The notes: a model not told the origin generated them from the letters alone. A DNA stretch of 64,000 bases from JAEUPI01 sp963814435 (GCA_963814435.1 CAWFCV010000010.1:186001-250000); one strand, 5' to 3'. Counted from the stretch's first letter, positions 11,436 to 23,225 are shown. Numbers and translations: made by a program.

Positions 11436-13243
11436 TCAGAATGCCTCGAGCGCCATGCTGGTCACGCCCGCGGCGCCTTCGACGATGCTGTCGCGCAGGC
11501 CGGGCGCGCGCGACAGGATGTGATCGGCATAACACCGCGCGGTGGCGATCTTGGCCTTCATGAAGACCGGATCCTCGCCAGCGGCCAGACGGTCTTCGGC
11601 GACGATCAGCGCGCGCGCCATCTGCCAGCCCGCCACCAGGTTGCCGGCCAGCATCAGGTAGGGCACGCTGCCGGCGAACACCGCATTCGGGTCGGCCCGG
11701 TTGCCGCCGACGACGAAGTCCACGACGTCGAGGAAGGCACGGCGGGCGGCCGTCAGGCGTTTGAGCACCGCGCGCGCGTTGGCGCTGGCGCGTGATGCGA
11801 GCTGGCCCTCGGTGGCCTCGATCTGCGCGGCAACGGCGCGTGCCACGCCGCCGCCGTCACGCGCCGTCTTGCGGCCGATCAGGTCGTTGGCCTGGATCGC
11901 GGTGGTGCCTTCGTAGATCGTCAGGATCTTGGCGTCGCGGTAGTACTGCGCCGCGCCGGTTTCCTCGATGAAGCCCATGCCGCCGTGAACCTGCACGCCG
12001 AGGCTCGCGACCTCCAGGCTCATCTCGGTCGAGAAGCCTTTGACCAGCGGCACGAGGAATTCGTAGAAGGCCTGGTTCTGCTTGCGTACCCCGGCGTCGG
12101 GATGCGCGTGCGCGGCGTCGTACGCGGCGGCCGCCACCAGCGCCATCGCGCGGCAGCCTTCGGTGCAGGCGCGCATCGTCATCAGCATGCGCCGCACATC
12201 GGGATGGTGGATGATCGGCGCCGCGGCGGGCATCGAGCCGTCGACCGGCCGGCTCTGCACGCGGTCGCGTGCGTGCTGCACCGCCTTCTGGTAGGCGCGC
12301 TCGGCCACGGCGATGCCCTGCACGCCCACCGCGAAGCGCGCGGCATTCATCATCACGAACATGTGCTCCAGGCCGCGGTTCTCCTGGCCGATCAGGTAGC
12401 CCACAGCGCCGGGACCGGCGCTGTCAGCAATGCTCGCCGCCATCCCGTCGCCGTACTGCAGCACCGCCGTGGGGCTGGCCTTGATGCCGAGCTTGTGCTC
12501 GATGCTGACGCAATGCACGTCGTTGCGCCGGCCGTCGGCCAACACCTTCGGGCAGATGAACAAGCGAGATGCCCTTGACGCCCTTCGGGCGCGCCGCTCA
12601 CCCGCGCCAGCACGAGGTGGACGATGTTCTCGGCCATGTCGTGCTCGCCGTAGGTGATGAAGATCTTGGTGCCGAAGAGCTTGTAGGTGCCGTCGGGCTG
12701 CGGCTCGGCCCGCGTGCGCACCAGCGACAGGTCCGAGCCGGCCTGCGGCTCGGTGAGGTTCATCGTGCCGGTCCACTGGCCGGAGATCATGTTCGGGATG
12801 TAGGCCTGCTGTTGCTGCGGCGTGCCGGCCGTCAGCAGCGCCTCGATGGCGCCGTCGGTCAGCAGCGGGCACAACGCGAAGCTCAGGTTGGCGCTGTTGA
12901 GGATCTCGCCGCAGGCGGCGCCGATCGTCTTGGGCAGGCCCTGGCCGCCGAATTCGACCGGGTGCTGCAAGCCCTGCCAGCCGCCCTCGCAGAACTGGCG
13001 AAACGCCTGCTTGAAGCCCGGCGTGGTGGTGACGATCGCCGTCCTTGAACGTCGACGGGTTGCGGTCGCCGTCCCAATTGAGCGGCGCCACCGCGCCTTC
13101 GTTGAACTTGGCGCATTCCTCGAGCACCGCCTGGGCGGTGTCGATTCCCGCCTCTTCGAACCCGGCAACTGCGCCACGGCCTCGATGCCCGCCAGCTCCT
13201 TCATCGCGAACAGCATGTCCTTCAAAGGGGCTCGATAGCTCAT
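11436..13243 (-). CDS. Acyl-CoA dehydrogenase with C-terminal extension (four indels)
   Basis: FAD enzyme that desaturates acyl-CoA and passes electrons to ETF, here encoded next door. The ATG at 13243 gives MSYRAPLKDMLFAMKELAG, typical of the ~600-residue class with the acyl-CoA dehydrogenase C-terminal domain. Breaks lie at about 13161 (one T lost), 13036 (one base gained), and 12589 and 12563 (one gained each). Read across them, the gene shows GQGLPKTIGAACGEI, the flavin-binding ISGQWTGTMNLTEPQAGSDL, YKLFGTKIFITYGEHD, and the late QVHGGMGFIEETGAAQYYRD with the catalytic-loop glutamate. The corrected length is about 601 residues. All parts are well conserved, so the breaks look like sequence errors. 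Substrate chain length is unknown. Confidence 0.9.
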
Positions 13244-13295
13244 GGCAGCGCTCCAGGCTTTGATGCTCGGCGCAGCCCGCGCCGCGCGTCGTGCA

Positions 13296-14231
13296 CTACA
13301 GTGACTTGACCAGCTCCGGCACCGCGGTGAACAGGTCGGCCTCCAGGCCATAGTCGGCGACGCTGAAGATCGGCGCCTCGGGGTCCTTGTTGATCGCAAC
13401 GATGACCTTGCTGTCCTTCATGCCCGCCAGGTGCTGGATCGCGCCACTGATGCCGCAGGCGATGTACAGCTGCGGCGCGACGATCTTGCCGGTCTGCCCC
13501 ACCTGCCAGTCGTTGGGTGCATAGCCGGCATCCACCGCGGCGCGGCTGGCGCCGAGCGCGGCGCCGAGCTTGTCGGCCAGCGGCGTCAGCACCTCGGTGA
13601 ACTTGTCGCGACGAGCCCATCGCGCGGCCGCCCGAGACGATGATCTTGGCCGCGGTGAGCTCGGGCCGGTCGCTCTTGGCGATCTCGCTGCCGACGAAGC
13701 TCGACAGGCCGCTGTCGGCCACAGCGCGCCAGCGATTCGACGCTGGCGCTGCCGCCACTGGCCGCCGCCGCGTCGAAGCCGGTGGTGCGCACGGTGATCA
13801 CCTTGATCGCGTCGCTGCTCTGCACCGTGGCGATCGCGTTGCCGGCGTAGATCGGCGCGCTCGAACGTGTCGGCGCTGATCACCTTGCTGGCGTCGCTGA
13901 TCTGCGCCACGTCGAGCAGCGCGGCCACGCGCGGCGCCACGTTCTTGCCGTGAGCCGTGGCCGGGAACAGCAGGTGGCTGTAGTTCCTGGCGATGGCCAG
14001 CACCTGCGCGGCGACGTTTTCGGCCAGCTGCTCGGCCAGGCTGGCGGCATCGGCGTGCAGGACCTTGGCGACACCGGCAATCTTGGCGGCAGCCTGCGCC
14101 GCGCCGCTGGCGTTGGCACCGGCGATCAGCACGTGGACTTCGCCACCGCAGGCCAGCGCCGCGGTCACGGTGTTGAAGGTGGCCGGCTTGAGCGTGCCGT
14201 GGTCGTGTTCGGCAATGACGAGGGTTGCCAT
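13296..14231 (-). CDS. etfA: Electron transfer flavoprotein alpha subunit (three indels)
   Basis: ETF-alpha binds FAD and, with EtfB, carries electrons from acyl-CoA dehydrogenases to ETF:ubiquinone oxidoreductase. The N-terminus MATLVIAEHDHGTLKPATFN and HLLFPATAHGKNVAPRVAAL are typical. The FAD-binding C-terminal part reads VDAGYAPNDWQVGQTGKIVA, YIACGISGAIQHLAGMKDS, and INKDPEAPIFSVADYGL. Breaks near 13862, 13735 and 13613 shift the middle through two other frames (IYAGNAIATVQSSDAIKV; SSFVGSEIAKSDRPELTAAK). They cancel, and the corrected product is about 310 residues, the usual size. It starts two bases after the etfB stop, so the pair is co-transcribed. Confidence 0.92.
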   Translation of the reverse strand: MATLVIAEHDHGTLKPATFNTVTAALACGGEVHVLIAGANASGAAQAAAKIAGVAKVLHADAASLAEQLAENVAAQVLAIARNYSHLLFPATAHGKNVAPRVAALLDVAQISDASKVISADTFERADLRRQRDRHGAEQRRDQGDHRAHHRLRRGGGQWRQRQRRIAGALWPTAACRASSAARSPRATGPSSPRPRSSSRAAARWARRDKFTEVLTPLADKLGAALGASRAAVDAGYAPNDWQVGQTGKIVAPQLYIACGISGAIQHLAGMKDSKVIVAINKDPEAPIFSVADYGLEADLFTAVPELVKSL

Positions 14232-14232
14232 G

Positions 14233-14983
14233 TCAGATCACCTTGGCTTCGTTCTTGAGCTTGTTCACGAGCGTGGCCACGTCGGGCACCTTGACGCCCG
14301 CGCCGCGCTTGGGCGGCTCGCTGACCTTGAGCGTCTTGATGCGCGGCGTCACATCGACGCCGAGGTCGGCAGCCTTCAGGATCTCGAGCGGCTTCTTCTT
14401 CGCCTTCATGATGTTGGGCAGCGTCACGTAGCGCGGCTCGTTCAGGCGCAGGTCGGTGGTCACCACCGCCGGCAAGCTTGATCTTCAATGTCTCCAGGCC
14501 GCCGTCGACCTCGCGCGTGACGCTGGCGTACCCATCGGCGATCTCCACCTTGGACGCGAAGGTGGCCTGCGGCAGCTTGGCCAGCGCCGCGAGCATCTGG
14601 CCGGTCTGGTTGCAGTCGTCGTCGATCGCCTGCTTGCCAAGGATCACCAGGCCCGGCTGCTCCCTGTCGACCAGGGCCTTCAGCAGCTTGGCCACCGCCA
14701 GCGGCTCCAGGCCGTCGGCGGTCTCGACGAGGATCGCGCGGTCGGCGCCGATGGCCATCGCGGTGCGCAGCGTCTCCTGACACTGCGTGACGCCGCAGCT
14801 GACGGCGATGATCTCGGTGACCACGCCTTTCTCCTTGAGCCGCACTGCCTCCTCGACGGCGATCTCGTCGAACGGGTTCATGCTCATCTTGACGTTGGCG
14901 ATGTCCACGCCGCTGCCATCGGACTTCACGCGCACCTTGACGTTGTAGTCAACGACGCGTTTGACGCTCACCAGGACCTTCAT
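14233..14983 (-). CDS. etfB: Electron transfer flavoprotein beta subunit (one frameshift)
   Basis: ETF-beta binds AMP and partners EtfA. The first 174 residues (MKVLVSVKRVVDYNVKVRVK, then SMNPFDEIAVEEAVRLKEKG and ILGKQAIDDDCNQTGQMLAA) are in one frame. An extra T near 14476 separates ETLKIKL from PAVVTTDLRLNEPRYVTLPN, the ETF-beta signature region. The last part is the EtfA-embracing C-terminal arm (PPKRGAGVKVPDVATLVNKL). The corrected length is about 249 residues, the family norm. The order etfB-etfA-acyl-CoA dehydrogenase on one strand makes a coherent beta-oxidation electron-transfer unit. Confidence 0.94.
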
Positions 14984-15031
14984 GTCGGTTCGCCCCCGAG
15001 TTCTATGCTTCGTGGATCGGAAGCCGGGATT

Positions 15032-16336
15032 TTATGCGGTGGCGCGAGCCGCGGCCGCGGCGCCCCGCGACATGTCGATCGGGCGAATCGCCAGCCAGCC
15101 CGCCACGAAGAACAGCCCCGTCGACAGGATCGCCAGGCGGTGATCGCCCGCGGTGATCCAGGTCACCAAACCATAGGTGACCGGGCCGATGATCGACGCC
15201 AGGCTGGTGGCGAACGTCCACAGCCCGTAGAACTCCGCCAGGCGCTCGTGCGGCGCGAACACGCCCACCATCGCGCGACCGGCCGACTGGCTCGACCCCA
15301 TGCACAGCCCGGCAATCACCGCCGCCACCCAGAACAGCGCGGCGGTGGTGGCCACGTAGGCCAGCGCGGTCATCACGACCCAGCCGAGCAGCGTGGCACC
15401 CAGGGCCGGCTTGTGACCGATGCGGTCCTCCAGATAGCCGAAGGAAAAGGCGCCCAGCGCCGCGGCGATGTTGACCAGGAACACCAGCATCATGGTCTCG
15501 GTCTGCTTGAAGCCGAGCACCTGTTCCGCGTAGACCGCCGCCAGCGCGATGACCACCGCGATGCCAGCCTGGTAGAAGAAGCCGCACACCATCAGCCAGA
15601 CGAAGTCGCGGTAGGCGCGCGCCTGCTGCCAGGTCTGCCGCAGGCGTGCGAGCGACGCCGCGATGCCGCTTCGTCCGGCGGCCTGCAACTGGGGCTTCGC
15701 GTGCTCCTTGAGCAACCGGAATGTGACGAGCGCGGCCGCGCCATAGATCGCCGCGGTGATCACCATGGTCACCGGCACGAATGTGCTGGCGGTTTCACCG
15801 CGCGCCTGCGCCGCCATCACGTACGCGAGGCTCAGGCCGAGGGTCAGCATGCCGCCGAAGTAGCCGAAGCTCCAACCCCAGCCCGACACCCGACCCAACG
15901 CCTCGGCGCGGCTGAGTTCGGGCAGGAACGCCGCGGTCAGCGACTCGCCATAGGCATAGAACAGATTGGAGACCACGATGAGCGCGATGGCCAGACCGAC
16001 ATCGCCCTGGCCAACCCATGCCAGCGCGGCGGTGCTGAGCACGCAGGCGACGGTGGTGATCACGAGCAGCCGCTTCTTGGCCGCGTGGGCGTCGGCATAA
16101 GCACCGAGGGCCGGCATCGTGAACATGACGATGGCGCGCGACAGACCCAGCGCCGCGGTCCACGCAAAGGTCGCCCAGGCCGCCGAGCCGGCCACACCGG
16201 CGACGAAGTAGGCGTTGAAGACGGCCGTCAGGACCACGGTGGTGTAGCCCGAGTTGGCGAAGTCGTACATCGCCCAGCCGAACACCTCGCGCTTGCGCAC
16301 ACCGTCGTTCAGCGCTTCTTGGGAAAACCAGGCCAT
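15032..16336 (-). CDS. MFS transporter of the UMF1/Atg22-like family
   Basis: A 434-residue integral membrane protein with about twelve predicted helices. The N-terminus contains the UMF1 family hallmark FGWAMYDFANSGYTTVVLTAVF, followed by a cytoplasmic loop with AYADAHAAKKRLLVI (MFS motif A position). Later segments FFYQAGIAVVIALAAVYAEQ and GSSQSAGRAMVGVFAPHERL also match the family. Bacterial members are uncharacterised. The name comes from yeast Atg22, a vacuolar amino acid effluxer, so any substrate claim would be speculation. The frame is intact. It lies 48 bases upstream of etfB on the same strand and may be independently transcribed. Confidence 0.88.
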   Translation of the reverse strand: MAWFSQEALNDGVRKREVFGWAMYDFANSGYTTVVLTAVFNAYFVAGVAGSAAWATFAWTAALGLSRAIVMFTMPALGAYADAHAAKKRLLVITTVACVLSTAALAWVGQGDVGLAIALIVVSNLFYAYGESLTAAFLPELSRAEALGRVSGWGWSFGYFGGMLTLGLSLAYVMAAQARGETASTFVPVTMVITAAIYGAAALVTFRLLKEHAKPQLQAAGRSGIAASLARLRQTWQQARAYRDFVWLMVCGFFYQAGIAVVIALAAVYAEQVLGFKQTETMMLVFLVNIAAALGAFSFGYLEDRIGHKPALGATLLGWVVMTALAYVATTAALFWVAAVIAGLCMGSSQSAGRAMVGVFAPHERLAEFYGLWTFATSLASIIGPVTYGLVTWITAGDHRLAILSTGLFFVAGWLAIRPIDMSRGAAAAARATA

Positions 16337-16427
16337 GAACCGCTCCTCACCCTTTCGCCGGCGCCTGCCAGCAGGGCAGCGGGTCGGGGAATCATGCCAG
16401 AGCGGGCTGTGGCAGGGCGGACCGTGC

Positions 16428-16454
16428 GGTCACCGGAGCGGGATCGAACCCACA
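16428..16454 (-). repeat. Fragment matching the 3' end of tRNA-Leu
   Basis: On the minus strand this reads TGTGGGTTCGATCCCGCTCC followed by GGTGACC. The complete tRNA-Leu 340 bp away has TGTGGGTTCGATCCCCGCTCC then GGGCACCA. The T-arm and part of the acceptor stem are reproduced almost base for base, while the D-arm, anticodon and variable arms are missing. It is therefore a tRNA 3' fragment and not a functional gene. Such scars are left by tRNA-targeting integration or by unequal recombination. Confidence 0.6.
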
Positions 16455-16586
16455 TCGATGCCGCAGTCGCCCTCTGACGCCACCGGCCAGGCCCGCAGCC
16501 AAGCCCGTTGTCGCTTGAACCAGCGCCGCAGGAGCTGCAACCCAGTTGCGACGCCCCCTGTGGAGCGGTGGGCGCAGGAGAAGACG

Positions 16587-16724
16587 ATGAACCGAGCCCG
16601 ACTTCTGATGTTCGCCGCTCTGGCTGTCGCCTGCGCCGGCTTCTTGACGCTCAGCCAGCCGGCCGATGTGGGCCTGATGGACAGGCCCGCTCACGTCGCC
16701 ACTGCGCTGGCCGCCATCCGCTAA
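16587..16724 (+). CDS. Small hydrophobic peptide, 45 residues, unknown
   Basis: An ATG at 16587 preceded by GCAGGAGAAG (good Shine-Dalgarno, about 5-base spacing) opens a 45-residue frame. The N-terminus MNRARLLMFAALAVACAGFL combines two arginines with a hydrophobic stretch ending near a possible lipobox-like VACAG or a signal cleavage site. The remainder (TLSQPADVGLMDRPAHVATA) is short and unrecognised. It lies between the tRNA-Leu fragment and the intact tRNA-Leu gene, opposite in strand. It is a plausible small secreted or membrane peptide, but there is no comparative evidence. Confidence 0.4.
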   Translation: MNRARLLMFAALAVACAGFLTLSQPADVGLMDRPAHVATALAAIR

Positions 16725-16793
16725 TAGTCAGTCCGGCGCGCAGACGCCAGCGACCGATGGTGCTTGCAGGCTTCGCTCGAATCACGTTGTCGA

Positions 16794-16885
16794 TGGTGCC
16801 CGGAGCGGGGATCGAACCCACACGCCCTCTTTCGAGAGGCGGCGGATTTTAAGTCCGCTGCGTCTGCCAATTTCGCCATCCGGGC
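16794..16885 (-). tRNA. tRNA-Leu (anticodon UAA)
   Basis: The minus strand folds as a class II tRNA. It has acceptor GCCCGGA, D-arm GGCGAAATTGGCAGACGC, anticodon arm GCGGACTTAAAATCCGC with TAA at the centre, a long variable arm CCTCTCGAAAGAGGG, T-arm GTGGGTTCGATCCC and an encoded CCA end. It is last in the Gly-Cys-Leu transcript order. Confidence 0.95.
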
Positions 16886-16960
16886 CGGCGCTGCGGCCGA
16901 TTATCCAACCCGACCGCAAGCGAAATGGCCCCGCGCTGCGACACGCGAGGCCATCGAATC

Positions 16961-17034
16961 TGGAGGCGCGACCCGGAGTCGAACCGGGCTAGACGGATTT
17001 GCAATCCGTTGCATAACCGCTTTGCTATCGCGCC
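16961..17034 (-). tRNA. tRNA-Cys (anticodon GCA)
   Basis: The minus strand gives acceptor GGCGCGA, D-arm, anticodon stem-loop ACGGATTGCAAATCCGT with GCA in the loop, T-arm CCCGGTTCGACTCCGGG and an encoded TCCA end, 74 bases in all. It lies between tRNA-Gly and tRNA-Leu in the same orientation, a common betaproteobacterial tRNA cluster. Confidence 0.95.
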
Positions 17035-17093
17035 GCGCGGCCGAATTGTCACATAGGCGGTCGGGGCGCCGCTCTGACCGTCACTCAACGAGA

Positions 17094-17117
17094 AAGGGGA
17101 AGCCGGAGCTTCCCCTT
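17094..17117. other. Perfect hairpin between tRNA-Gly and tRNA-Cys
   Basis: A 10-bp perfect inverted repeat, AAGGGGAAGC / GCTTCCCCTT with a CGGA loop, lies in the spacer between tRNA-Gly and tRNA-Cys. No T-run follows it on either strand. It may be an RNA-processing signal for the tRNA precursor or a weak terminator. Confidence 0.55.
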
Positions 17118-17126
17118 CGCGGAATC

Positions 17127-17202
17127 TGGAGCGGGAAAGGAGTCTCGAACTCCCGACCTCAACCTTGGCAAGGTTGCGCTCTACCAACTGAGCTATTCCC
17201 GC
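17127..17202 (-). tRNA. tRNA-Gly (anticodon GCC)
   Basis: A 76-base cloverleaf on the minus strand. It has acceptor GCGGGAA, D-arm TAGCTCAGTTGGTAGAGC, anticodon stem-loop CAACCTTGCCAAGGTTG with GCC, T-arm GTCGGGAGTTCGAGACTCC and an encoded TCCA end. It is first in the Gly-Cys-Leu tRNA cluster and lies just downstream of lon. Confidence 0.96.
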
Positions 17203-17266
17203 ATCACCTGCCGCGACCACCAAGGCTGCGGCGGCAGGCCGGCATTATAGCCAAGCCAATTTCGGT

Positions 17267-19693
<2,427 letters not shown>

Positions 19694-19767
19694 ACGAACC
19701 TCTCTTTCTCAGGCCGACATGAGGCCTGAGACAACAAACTCAAGTATCGGCAATTGCCGCCGGGACT

Positions 19768-21033
19768 TCAGGCGCTGGCCTTGGCTTGTTCCCGATACAC
19801 CAGCAGGGGCTTGGCCCCGTCCTGGACGATGTGTTCGTCGACCACCACCTTTGCCACGCCATCGAGTGTGGGCAAGTCGAACATAGTGTCGATCAGGACG
19901 TGCTCCATGATCGAGCGCAAGCCCCGAGCGCCGGTCTTGCGCGCCAGCGCTTTGCGGGCAATGGCGGCCAGCGCGGAGGGACGGATTTCCAGCTCCACGC
20001 CATCCATCGAGAAGAGCTTCTGGTACTGCTTGGTCAGTGCGTTCTTCGGCTCGGTAAGAATCCGCACCAGGGCGTCCTCGGTCAGTTCGCCGAGCGTGGC
20101 CACCACAGGCAGCCGCCCCACCAGCTCAGGGATCAGGCCGAACTTGATCAGATCCTCGGGCTCGACGTCGCGGAACAGGTCGGCGGCCCGCTTCTCGCTC
20201 TTGCTGTGCACCGTCGCGCCGAAGCCGATGCCCGAGCGCTCGGTGCGGTTCTGGATCACCTTCTCCAGCCCGTCGAACGCGCCGCCGCAGATGAACAGGA
20301 TGTTGGTCGTGTCGATCTGCAGGAAATCCTGATTCGGGTGCTTACGCCCGCCCTGCGGCGGCACCGAGGCCATCGTGCCTTCGACCAGCTTGAGCAGCGC
20401 CTGCTGCACGCCCTCGCCCGACACGTCGCGCGTGATCGAGGGGTTGTCGGACTTGCGGCTGATCTTGTCGATCTCGTCGATGTAGACAATGCCTCGCTGC
20501 GCGCGGTCGACGTCGTAGTTGCAGTTCTGCAGCAGCTTCTGAATGATGTTCTCGACGTCTTCGCCCACGTAGCCGGCTTCGGTCAGCGTGGTGGCGTCGG
20601 CGATCACGAACGGCACGTTGAGCAGCCGCGCCAGCGTCTGCGCCAGCAGCGTCTTGCCAGAGCCGGTGGGGCCGATCAGCAGGATGTTGCTCTTGGTGAG
20701 CTCGACGTCATCCTTGCCGCCGAGATGCTTGAGGCGCTTGTAGTGGTTGTAGACCGCCACCGACAGCGTGCGCTTGGCGACTTCCTGGCCGATCACGTAC
20801 TGGTCGAGGCTGTTCTTGATCTCGGCCGGGGTTGGCAGTTCCGACTTGGCGGCCTTGGCGCCCGCGCCGTCGGGCGGGGCCTCGTCGCGGATGATGTCGT
20901 TGCACAGCTCGATGCATTCATCGCAGATGAACACCGAAGGCCCGGCAATGAGCTTCTTCACCTCATGCTGGCTCTTGCCGCAGAAGCTGCAATACAGAAC
21001 CTTCTCGCCGGTGGCGCCCTTCTTGTCGGCCAT
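19768..21033 (-). CDS. clpX: ClpX, ATPase subunit of ClpXP protease
   Basis: A 421-residue AAA+ unfoldase that feeds substrates to ClpP. The N-terminal C4 zinc finger has cysteines at 15, 18, 37 and 40 (CSFCGK ... ICDEC). The AAA+ module has Walker A IGPTGSGKTLLAQ near residue 120 and Walker B IVYIDEIDK near residue 182. The ClpP-contacting loop lies near residue 270 and is preceded by IGFGATVHSK. The sensor-2 region GARGLRSIMEHVL is present. The frame is intact and the length matches homologues. It lies 118 bases after clpP and about 75 before lon. Confidence 0.98.
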   Translation of the reverse strand: MADKKGATGEKVLYCSFCGKSQHEVKKLIAGPSVFICDECIELCNDIIRDEAPPDGAGAKAAKSELPTPAEIKNSLDQYVIGQEVAKRTLSVAVYNHYKRLKHLGGKDDVELTKSNILLIGPTGSGKTLLAQTLARLLNVPFVIADATTLTEAGYVGEDVENIIQKLLQNCNYDVDRAQRGIVYIDEIDKISRKSDNPSITRDVSGEGVQQALLKLVEGTMASVPPQGGRKHPNQDFLQIDTTNILFICGGAFDGLEKVIQNRTERSGIGFGATVHSKSEKRAADLFRDVEPEDLIKFGLIPELVGRLPVVATLGELTEDALVRILTEPKNALTKQYQKLFSMDGVELEIRPSALAAIARKALARKTGARGLRSIMEHVLIDTMFDLPTLDGVAKVVVDEHIVQDGAKPLLVYREQAKASA

Positions 21034-21151
21034 GTGGGTGTGTACGTGCGAATCGCCCGCTGGGTTCCCTTGAGATCAATGATAGACCAAGCCCAAACCC
21101 AGGCCGCCCGACCGCCACCACGCCCCGAACGGGTGGCCGTCAGCGCGTGGA

Positions 21152-21760
21152 TTACGCACGCTTGTCGATGACCTGGTCGATCAGCCCGTACGTCTTGGCT
21201 TCCTCTGGCGACATGAAGAAGTCACGCTCCATGTCGGCCGCGATCTTCTCGTACGTCTGGCCCGTGCGATCGGCGTAGATGCGATTGAGCTGCTCGCGGG
21301 TCTTGATGATCTCGCGCGCCTGAATCTCGATGTCCGTAGCCTGTCCCTGCGCGCCGCCCGAAGGCTGATGAATCATGATGCGCGAATTGGGCAATGCCAG
21401 GCGCTTGCCTTTGGCGCCGGCCATCAGCAGGAACGATCCCATGCTGGCGGCCATGCCCAGGCACATCGTCGACACGTCCGGCTTGACGAACTGCATGGTG
21501 TCGAACACCGACAGACCCGCGCTGACGCTGCCCCCGGGCGAGTTGATGTACAGGAAGATGTCCTTGTCCGGGTTCTCGCTCTCCAGGAACAGCAACTGCG
21601 CGACCACCACGTTGGCCACCGCGTCGTTCACCGGCCCCACCAGGAAGACGATGCGCTCGCGCAGCAATCGGCTGTAGATGTCGTAGGCGCGCTCGCCGCG
21701 CCCCGATTGCTCGATCACGATGGGCACCATGCCCAGTCCAGTCGTTTCCAACGCGCTCAT
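21152..21760 (-). CDS. clpP: ClpP, proteolytic subunit of ClpXP/ClpAP
   Basis: A 202-residue serine peptidase that forms the tetradecameric barrel. The catalytic Ser (about residue 106) is in GMAASMGS, His (about 131) in IMIHQPSGGAQGQ, and Asp in ERDFFMSPEEAK. A short propeptide (MSALETTGLGMVPIVIEQSG) precedes RGERAYDIYSRLL and is likely removed autocatalytically. The gene sits between tig and clpX, so folding (trigger factor) and degradation functions are linked in one cluster. Confidence 0.98.
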   Translation of the reverse strand: MSALETTGLGMVPIVIEQSGRGERAYDIYSRLLRERIVFLVGPVNDAVANVVVAQLLFLESENPDKDIFLYINSPGGSVSAGLSVFDTMQFVKPDVSTMCLGMAASMGSFLLMAGAKGKRLALPNSRIMIHQPSGGAQGQATDIEIQAREIIKTREQLNRIYADRTGQTYEKIAADMERDFFMSPEEAKTYGLIDQVIDKRA

Positions 21761-21893
21761 CAGAGGTCCTTCGACAGCGAATGTTCAAACCCGAGGGCGA
21801 TTATGTCGTGCCGCTGTGGCAGGTGCCGCCAGCAGCGAAATCGGCGCCGGCCGGCGCAGCCGCCTCATCCCCGATGCGCGAGCTGACCGCGGG

Positions 21894-23201
21894 TCAGGCA
21901 TCCATCAATTCGTCGAATGGCAGCGACTTGTCGACGACCCTGGCCTTGCCGAGGATGAACTGGGTCACGTTGGACTCGATCACGATGGCCTCGACTTCGG
22001 CCATTCGATTGCGATCCGACAGGTACCAGCGCATCACCTCCGCGGGCTTTTCATAGCTCTGCGACAACTCCTCGATGTGCGACTGCAGCTGTTCGGGCTT
22101 GGCCTGCAGGGCATGCTGGCGCACGAGTTCCGCCACCACCAGGCCCAGACGCACCCGTCGCTCGGCCTGTGGCTGGAAGATCTCGACGGGAATGGGTGCC
22201 TTTTCGGCATCCTTGACGCCGCGCTTCTTCAAGTCCTCGCGCGCGCCTTCCGTCATGCGCTCCACTTCGGATTCAACCAGCGCCTTGGGCACGTCGAGCT
22301 CGGCCACCTTGACCAGCGCCTCCATCGCGGCGGACTTGTTGCGCGCCATCACGCGAAACTTGACTTCGCGCTGCAGGTTCTTCTTGACGTCGGCACGCAG
22401 TGCATCGACGGTGCCGGCCGCGATGCCGAGCGACTTGACGAATGCCTCGTCCACCGCGGGCAGGTGCTGCGCCTCGACCTTCTTCATCGAGACCATGAAG
22501 TCGGCTTCCTTGCCCGCGACGTCCTTGCCGTGGTAGTCGGACGGAAACTTGAGCGCAAAGGTCTTGGATTCGCCGACCTTCATGCCGCGCACGGCCTTGT
22601 CGAACTGCTCCAGCATCTGCCCTTCGCCGATCACGAAGTTGAAACCTTCGGCGTGACCGCCCGAGAAGGACTCGCCGTCGATCTTGCCATCGAAGTCGAT
22701 CGTCACGCGGTCGGTCTCCGCGGCGCCCTCGGCGGCAGGTCGCTGGGCAAAGGTGCGGCGCTGCTTTCTCAGGATGTCGATCGTGCGGTCGATTGCGGCG
22801 TCCGAGACGTCGCAGGTGACGCGCTCGACCTCGACGGCCGCCAGGTCTCCGACCTTGACCTCCGGATAGACCTCGAACGTGGCATCGAAGGCCATCGTGC
22901 CTTCTGGCGCACCCTCTTTCGGCGTGATGCGCGGCGTGCCGGCCACTCGAAGCTTGGCTTCGTTGGCGGCACTGGTGAAGGCCGCGCCGATCTTGTCGTT
23001 CATCACCTCGTATTGCACCGAATAGCCGTAGCGCTGCGCCACCACCGACATCGGCACCTTGCCCGGCCGGAAGCCGTCGGCGCGCACGGTGCGCGAGAGC
23101 TTCTTCAAGCGCGTCTCGACCTCCGTGTTGATCTCCAGGGCCGGCACGGTCAACGTCATGCGGCGTTCGAGTTTTTCCAGGGTTTCTATTTGGACTGCCA
23201 T
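21894..23201 (-). CDS. tig: Trigger factor, ribosome-associated chaperone and PPIase
   Basis: A 435-residue chaperone that binds ribosomal protein L23 at the exit tunnel. The start chosen is ATG at 23201 (MAVQIETLEKLERRMTLTVP). An in-frame opening extends further upstream, but it would run through the tRNA-Leu gene. The ribosome-binding domain contains GFRPGKVPMSVVAQRYG. A central FKBP-like PPIase domain follows near residues 160-245 (DRVTIDFDGKIDGESFSGG, MKVGESKTFALKFPSDYHGK). The helical C-terminal chaperone domain ends in DKSLPFDELMDA. It is the first gene of the tig-clpP-clpX-lon cluster. Confidence 0.97.
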   Translation of the reverse strand: MAVQIETLEKLERRMTLTVPALEINTEVETRLKKLSRTVRADGFRPGKVPMSVVAQRYGYSVQYEVMNDKIGAAFTSAANEAKLRVAGTPRITPKEGAPEGTMAFDATFEVYPEVKVGDLAAVEVERVTCDVSDAAIDRTIDILRKQRRTFAQRPAAEGAAETDRVTIDFDGKIDGESFSGGHAEGFNFVIGEGQMLEQFDKAVRGMKVGESKTFALKFPSDYHGKDVAGKEADFMVSMKKVEAQHLPAVDEAFVKSLGIAAGTVDALRADVKKNLQREVKFRVMARNKSAAMEALVKVAELDVPKALVESEVERMTEGAREDLKKRGVKDAEKAPIPVEIFQPQAERRVRLGLVVAELVRQHALQAKPEQLQSHIEELSQSYEKPAEVMRWYLSDRNRMAEVEAIVIESNVTQFILGKARVVDKSLPFDELMDA

Positions 23202-23225
23202 TTGGAGCTCATCTTTCAAGGATTC

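Noticed and set aside
4057..14983. Frame breaks in odhA, acyl-CoA dehydrogenase and etf genes as evidence of pseudogenes
   Set aside because: Each is a single-base change that restores a full family-length protein, and central metabolic genes are affected. Sequence error is more likely.
16428..16885. tRNA-Leu fragment and gene as attL/attR of an integrated element
   Set aside because: The interval between them is about 340 bp and contains no integrase or phage-like gene. A scar or recombination remnant is the most that can be said.
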